From: Lachnospiraceae bacterium NK3A20
Lineage (GTDB): Bacteria > Bacillota > Clostridia > Lachnospirales > Lachnospiraceae
Direction: 5' to 3'
DNA length: 64,000 bases
NCBI GenBank assembly: GCA_900107575.1
Contig: FNQX01000005.1
Location: 1 to 64,000, forward strand
Each line of letters opens with the position of its first letter. Positions within the stretch are counted from its first letter, which is position 1. The translations under genes were made by a program, and so were the position numbers. Shown one piece after another: positions 45,074 through 52,339 of this stretch. The notes below the pieces were generated by a model. That model was not told where the DNA came from and ran no database searches. It saw only the letters and a list, made by a program, of their open reading frames with translations.

Positions 45074-45931
45074 GTGACTCTTGAAGAGAAATGTAGAATC
45101 AGACAACAGCAACTGCAAACCGAGGTACATGAGCTTGAACAACAGCTGAAATCTTTGCCGGAAGGGAAACTGCGTTGCAGCCGGAATGGCAATCAGTATA
45201 AGTGGTTCCAGGTGCTCAGCCCCAGGCATTGCAGTTTGTCGGGGAAATTATTGGGAAGACAGGCGACAGAGAAGGCAGTGACCAGGACGATTGAGAAATA
45301 TATTCCGAAGAAGAGCAGAGATCTGGCGCAGAAGCTTGCACTGAAAGATTATATTCTGCGCAGAAAGGTAGCAGATGAAAAAGAGTTGAGAGCGGTCAGC
45401 TCCTATCTTAGGATTCACGGTACGGGTGATCTGACTCTTATAGAATGGCTGTATCGTTCGGTGGGCCACAGAGAATTGCTGCCGGAGAAACTGACACCAG
45501 ATGACAGACTTAAGGATTGGCAGGAGCAGGATTACCCGCGCAAAGATGATCATCCTGAGAATTTGAAAATCAGAACGACCGACGGCAGACTGGTCAGGAG
45601 CAAATCAGAGGCAATGATTGCCTCTCTCCTTGCACAGTACCATATCCCATACCGATATGAATGCGGAATTGAATTGGGCTGTTATGCCAGACGGCACATG
45701 AATTACCCTGATTTCACGATCCTTCACCCAGATAAGGGCACATTGTATCTCTGGGAACATGCCGGCCTCATAGAAGATCCGACTTATGAGAAGAATCTCC
45801 AGGGCAAGATTAGAGACTACATGGACGCCGGCTATATGCCGGGACAAAATCTGATCATTACCTATGAGACAGAGACCGCTCCGTTTGGTATGGATGACGC
45901 CAGGAAGACGATAGAATTTTATTTCCTGTGA
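45074..45931 (+). CDS. PD-(D/E)XK nuclease-like protein between the repeat arrays
   Basis: This 285-residue protein starts at a GTG with AGGAAGG upstream. Residues 1-40 are a charged coiled-coil (EEKCRIRQQQLQTEVHELEQQ). A middle segment (about 80-150) is basic. The C-terminal 120 residues resemble a restriction-endonuclease-like fold: SKSEAMIASLLAQYHIPYRYE, then NYPDFTILHP and LYLWEHAGL, giving a possible E...D...E-x-H active site. I recall similar uncharacterised proteins, often multi-copy, in Lachnospiraceae. It is bracketed by two 52-bp-repeat arrays, suggesting it acts on them or moves with them. Function is unproven. Confidence 0.7.
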   Translation: MTLEEKCRIRQQQLQTEVHELEQQLKSLPEGKLRCSRNGNQYKWFQVLSPRHCSLSGKLLGRQATEKAVTRTIEKYIPKKSRDLAQKLALKDYILRRKVADEKELRAVSSYLRIHGTGDLTLIEWLYRSVGHRELLPEKLTPDDRLKDWQEQDYPRKDDHPENLKIRTTDGRLVRSKSEAMIASLLAQYHIPYRYECGIELGCYARRHMNYPDFTILHPDKGTLYLWEHAGLIEDPTYEKNLQGKIRDYMDAGYMPGQNLIITYETETAPFGMDDARKTIEFYFL

Positions 45932-46005
45932 GAATTATCTCGGCGCAAGAATGCTGTCACATGGATGGGATGAACCAGATGGCGTGGATTTCACCTATAG
46001 TTGGG

Positions 46006-46475
46006 CGGCTGGGCCAATGGTGCGTTGAGAGGAAGCCGTCGATCGAGAACATTGCAAACTTTAGCTTCGCAGTCGGGCCAATAGCGCATCGGGAAAATTC
46101 CAGGACCATATTTTTTGATGGCAGTCGGGCCAATAGCTGACCAGCAGAAATATGGTCCCACACTTTTGAAGAACTATCGGGCCAATAGCGAAACTCGGAA
46201 TATTCAGTGCCCATTTTCAGAGCTAAAAATGGGCACTGGATTTTCTGAACAAGCGTATTGGACCGGCAACATTGAGATACTGTGGTACTGAAAATCCTAC
46301 AAGTCCGTATTGGCCCAGATGCAAAGAACCATTATGGTACTGAAAATCCTGGAAGTCCGTATTGGCCCGGGTGCACTGAACCTTTGTGGTACTGAAAATC
46401 CTGCAGGCATGTATTGGCCCGGGAGGGCAGAACTGTTATGGTCCTGAATTTCTCATGATCACACAGTGGCCCATG
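46006..46475. repeat. Inverted array 2 of 52-bp repeats
   Basis: Plus-oriented GGGCCAATAGC blocks start at 46075, 46127 and 46179, with a degenerate GGGCCAATGG at 46011. Minus-oriented TATTGG.CC blocks start at 46256, 46308, 46360 and 46412, with a degenerate one at 46464, all 52 bp apart. The arms meet at a perfect 13-bp palindrome, CAGTGCCCATTTT (46205-46217) and AAAATGGGCACTG (46226-46238). GGACCATATTT (46103-46113) and AAATATGGTCC (46148-46158) form an 11-bp stem that loops out the GGGCCAATA block. The block at 46123-46189 is nearly identical to 44311-44377 of array 1. Confidence 0.9.
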
Positions 46476-46729
46476 CGTGAAGAATACAGATAGTCATAAT
46501 GACCCTGCGAGGATGGTGCATGGAGCCGAATATTCAACTCCCAGGTCGATTTCAGCAAATTTTAAGACTTTGTCGTGCGCATTGCCTGTGGACAATCGGG
46601 AAAGCTCATATTAAAATAAATTGGTTTGTTAAGAAAGTAACGAAACGGATGCATCCGTAGAATTTCACGGATTTCGACATCCTGATCCGCACATTCAGGG
46701 AACTGTCCCAACATGAAGGAGGATAATAT
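46476..46729 (+). promoter_or_regulatory. Upstream region of gpmI
   Basis: No gene is supported. CGGATGCATCCG at about 46649 is a small palindrome. ATGAAGGAGGATAATAT just before 46730 contains a near-consensus ribosome site. The promoter was not identified. Confidence 0.4.
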
Positions 46730-48295
46730 ATGAGTAAACCGGTGGTACTGGTAGTAATGGACGGCGTCGGCTGGACTGACGAAGATCACTGCAATGCGGT
46801 CAAGCACGCCTGCAAGCCCCAGATTGATGAGCTGATGACGAACTGGCCCCACACCACGATCAAGGCGTCCGGCGTTGCGGTCGGACTTCCCACAGATGAG
46901 GATATGGGCAACTCCGAGGTAGGTCACAACGCGCTCGGCTGCGGCCAGATCTATTCCCAGGGCGCGAAGCTCGTGAACGAGTCCATCGAGTCCGGCGCGA
47001 TCTATGAATCCGATGCCTGGAAGAAGGCGGTTTCCTACGCGAAGGAGCACGATGGCAAGCTCCACTTCGTCGGCCTCTTATCCGACGGCAACGTGCACGC
47101 CAACATTTCCCACCTCATCGCCATGCTGACCGAAGCGAAAAAAGAAGGCGTGAAGGAATGTCGTGTCCACGCGCTGCTCGACGGCCGCGATGTGCCTGAG
47201 ACTTCCGCGCTCGAGTATATTGATCAGATCGAGAACACCTTTGCTGAGCTGAACGATGACAGCTTCCATGCCTGCCTCGCATCCGGCGGCGGCCGTATGA
47301 CGATCACCATGGACCGTTATGAGGCTGACTGGTCCATGGTCGAGAGAGGCTGGCACATTCACGTGATGGGCGATGGCAGGAAATTCGCGTCCGCGAGGGA
47401 AGCCATTGAGACCTACCGCGAAGAGGGCGGCTATACCGATCAGTATCTGCCGGGCTTCGTTGTCGCAGACAAGGACGGCAATCCTGCAGGCACCATCGAT
47501 GACGGCGATTCCGTGATCCTCTACAACTTCAGAGGCGACCGTGCCGTTGAGTTCTCCAAGTGCTTCGACTACATGGACAGCTTCGACAAGTTCGACCTCG
47601 TGAAGAAGCCGAAGGTGTTCTACTGCGGCATGCTGCAGTACGACGGAGACCTGAAGCTCCCTGCGAACTTCCTCGTAGAGCCGCCTCACATTGAGCACAC
47701 GCTCTCCGAGTTCCTGGTGAACAAGGGTGTGAAGTCCTACGCCTGCTCCGAGACGCAGAAGTTCGGCCACATGACCTATTTCTGGAACGGCAACCGCTCC
47801 GAGAAGTTCTCCAACGAGCTCGAGGACTGGGAGGAAGTACCTTCCGACATCATTCCGTTCGATCAGAAGCCCTGGATGAAGGCGACCGAGGTTACCGAGA
47901 AGATCGTCGCGGCCATTGAGTCGGGCAAATATCAGTTCATCCGCTGCAACTATCCCAACGGCGACATGGTAGGCCACACGGGCAACTATCAGGCGACCGT
48001 CATTGGTGTGGAAGCCGTTGACCTGAACCTCAAGAGAGTCATGGATGCCTGCAAGAAGTATGATTACACCCTGCTCGTCATGGCAGACCACGGCAACTCT
48101 GATGAGATGGTCGACAAGAAGGGCAAGCCGAAGACATCCCACACTCTGGCAAGAGTACCGTTCGCGGTATTCAATGGACCGGAGGGCACCGAGGTGAAGG
48201 ACGGCGATTTCGGTCTCTCCAACGTGGCGGCGACCGTTGCTCAGATCCTTGGCTTCGAGCCGGACGAGCACTGGAACGAGTCCATCATCAAATAA
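46730..48295 (+). CDS. gpmI: 2,3-bisphosphoglycerate-independent phosphoglycerate mutase
   Basis: This 521-residue glycolytic enzyme interconverts 3- and 2-phosphoglycerate with two Mn ions. VVLVVMDGVGW near the N-terminus supplies the first metal Asp. MGNSEVGHNALG carries the phosphorylated Ser. LLDGRDVPETSALEY and MADHGNSDEM are typical of the family. AAGGAGGA supports the start. It precedes the nitrogenase-like cluster by 170 bases and is on the same strand. It is probably not functionally linked to it. Confidence 0.97.
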   Translation: MSKPVVLVVMDGVGWTDEDHCNAVKHACKPQIDELMTNWPHTTIKASGVAVGLPTDEDMGNSEVGHNALGCGQIYSQGAKLVNESIESGAIYESDAWKKAVSYAKEHDGKLHFVGLLSDGNVHANISHLIAMLTEAKKEGVKECRVHALLDGRDVPETSALEYIDQIENTFAELNDDSFHACLASGGGRMTITMDRYEADWSMVERGWHIHVMGDGRKFASAREAIETYREEGGYTDQYLPGFVVADKDGNPAGTIDDGDSVILYNFRGDRAVEFSKCFDYMDSFDKFDLVKKPKVFYCGMLQYDGDLKLPANFLVEPPHIEHTLSEFLVNKGVKSYACSETQKFGHMTYFWNGNRSEKFSNELEDWEEVPSDIIPFDQKPWMKATEVTEKIVAAIESGKYQFIRCNYPNGDMVGHTGNYQATVIGVEAVDLNLKRVMDACKKYDYTLLVMADHGNSDEMVDKKGKPKTSHTLARVPFAVFNGPEGTEVKDGDFGLSNVAATVAQILGFEPDEHWNESIIK

Positions 48296-48465
48296 TACGT
48301 GACATAACCTGATTTTGACTGCAAAGCGGCGGACGTCGCTGCGTAGGAAAGACGCGGATGTAGAACGATACGGGACAGGGTGCTTGCGTCAAAACAACAG
48401 GCGCCCTGCTCCATTATGGTTTCACACAGCTCTTTCTGCGCGATTTGCAGAAGGAGCTGTTTTTT
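48296..48465 (+). promoter_or_regulatory. Structured leader of the nifH-like gene with terminator-like hairpin over the ribosome site
   Basis: ACAGCTCTTTCTGC (48426-48439) pairs with GCAGAAGGAGCTGT (48447-48460) over 14 bp with one G-U wobble and a 7-base loop. TTTTT (48461-48465) then abuts the ATG at 48466. The 3' arm contains the AAGGAG ribosome site, so the structure could act as terminator or as ribosome-site lock. Upstream, CAGGGTGCTT (48376-48385) pairs with AGGCGCCCTG (48399-48408) and GCGGCG with CGCTGC near 48320. This layout resembles a riboswitch or attenuator expression platform. No known riboswitch class is recognised. Confidence 0.6.
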
Positions 48466-49275
48466 ATGCTGAAAATTGCTGTTTACGGAAAAGGCGGCAT
48501 CGGGAAGTCCACCATGACATCCAACCTTGCGGCGGCGTTTGCCATGCGGGGCAGGAAAGTCATTCAGATCGGATGTGACCCCAAGGCCGATTCCACATCG
48601 AACCTCTTGTCGGGCCAGCATCTGGAGCCTGTCATTGATTATCTGAGAGAACACGACGAAGATCCGGAAGACCTGTCGAAGATCACGAAGCGCGGCTTCG
48701 GCGACATTCTCTGCATTGAGACGGGCGGGCCGACGCCGGGACTTGGCTGCGCGGGTCGCGGCATCATCGCGACCTTCAACCTCCTCGATGAGATGCAGCT
48801 GTTGGAGAAAGAGAAGCCGGACGTCGTCCTCTTCGACGTCCTGGGGGACGTCGTCTGCGGCGGCTTCGCGGCGCCCATCCGCGAAGGCTTCGCCAGGGAC
48901 GTCCTCATCGTCACGAGCGGAGAGAAGATGGCACTGTACGCCGCGAACAACATCAACCAGGCCGTGAAGAATTTCGAGGACCGTGGCTATGCCAAGGTTT
49001 ACGGCCTCATTCTGAACCGCAGGAATATCGAAGATGAGCGCGAGAAAGTGCAGGACTTCGCGGATGCGAACGGTCTCGATATCATCGCGGATATCCCGAG
49101 AAGCGGTGAATTCCAGACTGCGGAGGATCAGGGCAAAACCGTGATCGAGACCGCACCGGATTCCGAGTTGGCACAGAAATTCCTGGACCTTGCCGACCGG
49201 CTCCTTAGTGAGCCGTCCATGCAGGATGCGGGCACCGACCTGCATGTCAGCGATGCTGCGTGCGGGGATTGTTAA
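48466..49275 (+). CDS. NifH-like ATP-dependent iron-sulfur reductase
   Basis: This 269-residue protein of the NifH/BchL/CfbC family is a dimeric ATPase that passes electrons from a bridging [4Fe-4S] cluster to a component-1 partner. Walker [10 protein letters not shown] is at residues 8-16. The cluster Cys residues are in [13 protein letters not shown] (Cys95) and [14 protein letters not shown] (Cys131), matching Cys97 and Cys132 of classical NifH. The C-terminus has an extra CGDC pair. The ATG at 48466 is chosen because AAGGAG lies 9 bases before it; the TTG at 48445 falls inside the hairpin. It is followed closely by its likely partner, a fused component-1 protein. No nifB, nifE, nifN or nifV homologue is present, so N2 fixation is unlikely. 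Confidence 0.93.
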   Translation: MLKIAVYGKGGIGKSTMTSNLAAAFAMRGRKVIQIGCDPKADSTSNLLSGQHLEPVIDYLREHDEDPEDLSKITKRGFGDILCIETGGPTPGLGCAGRGIIATFNLLDEMQLLEKEKPDVVLFDVLGDVVCGGFAAPIREGFARDVLIVTSGEKMALYAANNINQAVKNFEDRGYAKVYGLILNRRNIEDEREKVQDFADANGLDIIADIPRSGEFQTAEDQGKTVIETAPDSELAQKFLDLADRLLSEPSMQDAGTDLHVSDAACGDC

Positions 49276-49284
49276 GGAGTTAAT

Positions 49285-52110
49285 TTGAACCACCAGGCAG
49301 TTTACTATACGGCGGCAGAGCTGTCACGCCGCGGCAGGACAGCGATCCCTGCGGAATACGATACCGCGGCGCACCTCGTTTACTCGTCGCCCGCGACGCT
49401 CGCTTACAATTCTCCGGGTGCGGAAGGCTTTGGCGTGAAGCGGGCGGGCCTGTCCGTTCCGGGCTCTGTCATGCTCATCGTGGCGCCCGGCTGCTGCGGC
49501 CGCAATACTTCCGCGATCTCGGAAATTCCGGGATACCGGGACCGTTTCTTCTATCTGGAAATGAGCGAGACTGACCTTGTGACAGGCCGCCATCTTCTGC
49601 GGATTCCCAGGGCGGCGAAGCTCCTCGTGGATTCTCTGAAGAAGAAGCCGTCGCTCCTCATGATCTGCATCACCTGCGTGGACGCGCTTCTGGGCACAGA
49701 TATGGAGCGTGTTTCGCGCAAGGCGGAAGAGCTGTGCGGCATTCCGGTGCGCCCCTGCTACATGTACGCGTTGACAAGAGAAGGCAGGAAACCGCCCATG
49801 GTGAATGTGCGGCAGTCGCTGTACTCGCTCCTTGCGAAAAGGGACAGGAAGTCGACGACCGTGAACCTCCTGGGGTATTTCGCGCCGCTCGAGGAGAAGT
49901 GTGAGCTGCGCAGTCAGCTCCGTGCGATCGGCGTGCAGAAGATCAACGAGATCTCGACGTGCAAAGACATGGATGAATTCCTGTCCATGTCGGAAGCGAA
50001 TTTCAACATCGTGCTGAATCCTGAGGCGAGGCCGGCGGCGGATGATCTAGCGGAGCGCCTCGGCATCCCCTACATAGAGCTCACTCGCCTGTATCAGATC
50101 GACCAGATCGAGCGGCAGTATACGGCCTTTGGCAACGCTCTGGGCTATGTCATCCAGAGTCCTGTGAGAAAACAGCAGGCCGAATCAGCCGTTGCGGCGC
50201 TCCAAAGCGCTGCGCCGGGCCTTGTGTTTTCCATTGGGGAAGCGATGAACGGCAATCCGTTTGAGCTCGCACTCGCCCTCTTGCGTTACGGTTTCGCAGT
50301 GCGGGAAATTTTCGGCAACCCCGCGCCGGATTACTATGTCTACATGGATCAGATTGCGGCGCTCTCGCCGGATACGCGCATTTACAGCAACATGGACCCG
50401 TCGATGTTGTACTACGAGCCGTGCGAGGTGGACGTGACGATTGGCAAGGACGCGGCGTTCTATCACCCGGCGGCGCGTCATGTCCTGTGGAATTCGGATG
50501 TGCAGCCGTTTGGATATGAGGGCGTGCGGCACCTGTTCGAGCAGATCCTGTCGGCGGTAAAAGGCGCGCAGGATGTGGCCGGAGAAACCGCCGTGCAGAT
50601 CGTCGGAACGGAGACGGCGGGAGCAAGTTTTGCGGATGGCATGAATACAGATAGATGTGATTCACACCAGGCTGCAGGAGTGGTCGATGCAAATCGTTTG
50701 CGACCGGATACGAAAGCGCCCGGTGAGAATGCGGATGGGAATGATGGCAATCTGATTTCATTGTGGGATCGGGAGGAGCCGAAGTTTGGAAGTCCTGCCG
50801 ATGCAGTCCTTCCAAACTGTCATCGGTGCCGTGAACGGCCCGATGACCCGATACATGCGAAACCGCCTGCGCGGATCTCGCATGCGGGTGCCGCAAAGAA
50901 CGCGGCGCTGGGGTATAAGATCAAGGGCTTCCGCAGGTATCTCACACCGTTTGCGCCGGATCAGTCCGGTGCGGAAACCGTGCTCTATGACTGCGGCGGC
51001 ATCCTCACGATTCTGGACGCGGGCGGCTGCACCGGCAACGTCTGCGGTTTCGACGAGCCAAGATGGGAGAGGACGCGGTCTGCTGTTTACTCTGCGGGAC
51101 TGCGCGACATGGATGCCATCATGGGCAGGGATGAGCTGCTCGTGCGCAAACTCTCTGACATCGGCGAGAAGGTGGACGGGAGCTTTGCGGCAATCATTGG
51201 TACGCCGGTGCCTTCTGTCATTGGAACGGACTATCACGCACTGCGCAGAATGGCGGCACGCAAGATGGACATCCCGGTTCTGACTGTCGATACCAATGGC
51301 ATGGAGTTGTACGACCGTGGAGAAGAGAAAGCATACCTTGCACTGTTCCAGAACCTCACGGAAGAAGCTGTTGACCGGAAGGTTGAGGCAGAGGAGCCTG
51401 TCATTGGCGTGATCGGCATGACGCCACTCGACATAGCGTCACCCTCCGAGCCGGACAGGGTGAGGGCGGCACTGGAGACGCAGTACCCCGGGCGCAGGAT
51501 TGTGATTTACGGACAGGGCGCGTTACTGGATGACATCCGTGCTGCCGGCCGCAATGAGAAGAATATCGTGACGTCGCCGTCCGGGATCAAAGCCGCGGAA
51601 TATCTGAAGAGACAGTTCGGAACACCGTTTGAGATCACATACCCTGCGGTTGATACCGTGCTGGAGCGCTGCCTTCATAGCACAGAGCTCACGGGAAACG
51701 CCACTCACGGAATGGGGGAATCGGAAGCTGCACATGTCACTGCAACGATGCAGATTGGAACGCCGGAACCGCTACAGACAGCCTGCCATCAGCTGCAGTT
51801 CGGCAAAAAGATTCTCATCGTGCACCAGCAGGTGCTGGCGAATTCCCTGCGCCGGACGATCACGGAAATGACGGATGCGTCGGCAGAGATTACCGTGGCA
51901 TCCTGGTTCATGATGAAGGAAGACCTGGCAGAGCCGCAGGACGTTTCACTGAAAGAGGAGACGGATTTCGTTACGCTCCTTCGCGATGGAGGATATGACT
52001 GCGTGATCGCGGATACCTGTTTGCAGCGGCTCGTCCGTGGTTATCCGGGGACGTGGATTGCGCTGCCGCATTTCGCAGTGTCGGGACACTATGCCGACAG
52101 CGAATGCTGA
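49285..52110 (+). CDS. Fused double nitrogenase component-1-like protein A
   Basis: This 941-residue protein is built of two tandem nitrogenase component-1 (NifD/NifK/NifE/NifN-like) domains. It starts at a TTG whose TAAGGAG site overlaps the nifH-like stop codon. Domain 1 (about 30-470) has IVAPGCCGRNTS (Cys70-Cys71) and MICITCVDALLG (Cys128, Cys131), in the positions of P-cluster-type ligands. Domain 2 (about 550-930) has YDCGG (Cys570), AGGCTGNVCGFDEPRW (Cys582, Cys587) and a Cys-free GTPVPSVIGTD in place of the usual second ligand loop. A linker at residues about 500-541 is encoded by an inserted hairpin repeat. It is expected to work with the NifH-like reductase. Substrate and cofactor are unknown. 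Confidence 0.85.
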   Translation: MNHQAVYYTAAELSRRGRTAIPAEYDTAAHLVYSSPATLAYNSPGAEGFGVKRAGLSVPGSVMLIVAPGCCGRNTSAISEIPGYRDRFFYLEMSETDLVTGRHLLRIPRAAKLLVDSLKKKPSLLMICITCVDALLGTDMERVSRKAEELCGIPVRPCYMYALTREGRKPPMVNVRQSLYSLLAKRDRKSTTVNLLGYFAPLEEKCELRSQLRAIGVQKINEISTCKDMDEFLSMSEANFNIVLNPEARPAADDLAERLGIPYIELTRLYQIDQIERQYTAFGNALGYVIQSPVRKQQAESAVAALQSAAPGLVFSIGEAMNGNPFELALALLRYGFAVREIFGNPAPDYYVYMDQIAALSPDTRIYSNMDPSMLYYEPCEVDVTIGKDAAFYHPAARHVLWNSDVQPFGYEGVRHLFEQILSAVKGAQDVAGETAVQIVGTETAGASFADGMNTDRCDSHQAAGVVDANRLRPDTKAPGENADGNDGNLISLWDREEPKFGSPADAVLPNCHRCRERPDDPIHAKPPARISHAGAAKNAALGYKIKGFRRYLTPFAPDQSGAETVLYDCGGILTILDAGGCTGNVCGFDEPRWERTRSAVYSAGLRDMDAIMGRDELLVRKLSDIGEKVDGSFAAIIGTPVPSVIGTDYHALRRMAARKMDIPVLTVDTNGMELYDRGEEKAYLALFQNLTEEAVDRKVEAEEPVIGVIGMTPLDIASPSEPDRVRAALETQYPGRRIVIYGQGALLDDIRAAGRNEKNIVTSPSGIKAAEYLKRQFGTPFEITYPAVDTVLERCLHSTELTGNATHGMGESEAAHVTATMQIGTPEPLQTACHQLQFGKKILIVHQQVLANSLRRTITEMTDASAEITVASWFMMKEDLAEPQDVSLKEETDFVTLLRDGGYDCVIADTCLQRLVRGYPGTWIALPHFAVSGHYADSEC
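50784..50906 (+). repeat. Multi-hairpin palindromic repeat inserted in frame (copy A)
   Basis: Four successive hairpins lie inside the component-1 A gene. GTTTGGAAG/CTTCCAAAC is at 50784-50817, with an inner CTGC-CGAT-GCAG. GTCATCGG/CCGATGAC is at 50819-50847. ACCCG...ATGCGA/TCGCAT.CGGGT is at 50846-50889, and GCCGC/GCGGC at 50890-50906. The same order recurs at 56606-56729. It encodes an interdomain linker rich in Pro, Arg, Ala and His without a frame break. Confidence 0.85.
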
Positions 52111-52218
52111 TGCCACTTCTCAGGGATGTGGATAAACGTTGTGGGTGTTTGGCCACTGAATTTCTACGCTGTACCCTCGGAGACGCAAGTGTTCAGCGCA
52201 TTGCTGAATGATATTCCA

Positions 52219-52275
52219 AATATACACTTTGGCACGCTGAGGGCAGCAAGTGCTTCGGGCTGCACTGAACGGATG
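52219..52275 (-). repeat. REP-like hairpin repeat, copy 3
   Basis: On the minus strand it shares CAGCCCGAAGCACTTGCTGC and CCAAAGTGTATATT with the other copies. It lies in the 230-base gap between component-1 A and hypF, in tandem with copy 4. Confidence 0.7.
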
Positions 52276-52280
52276 ACCTG

Positions 52281-52338
52281 AATATACACGTTGCCCTGCT
52301 AAGAGTAGTAAGTGCTTCGGGCTGCAACGTACAGATAC
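52281..52338 (-). repeat. REP-like hairpin repeat, copy 4, abutting hypF
   Basis: It contains CAGCCCGAAGCACTTACT and GTATCTGT on the minus strand. Its right end touches the hypF start codon at 52340, so no normal ribosome site is visible for hypF. Confidence 0.7.
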
Positions 52339-52339
52339 G

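Noticed and set aside
44697-45077. Open frame of 126 codons before the nuclease-like gene
   Set aside because: It overlaps tandem repeat DNA, has no ribosome site and its translation is not protein-like.
44242-46475. CRISPR array
   Set aside because: The conserved blocks are only about 9-11 bp, the intervening DNA is itself similar between units, the orientation flips at a palindrome and no cas genes are present.
48445-48465. Upstream TTG start for the nifH-like gene
   Set aside because: It lies inside the hairpin and before the AAGGAG site; the ATG at 48466 fits the family start.
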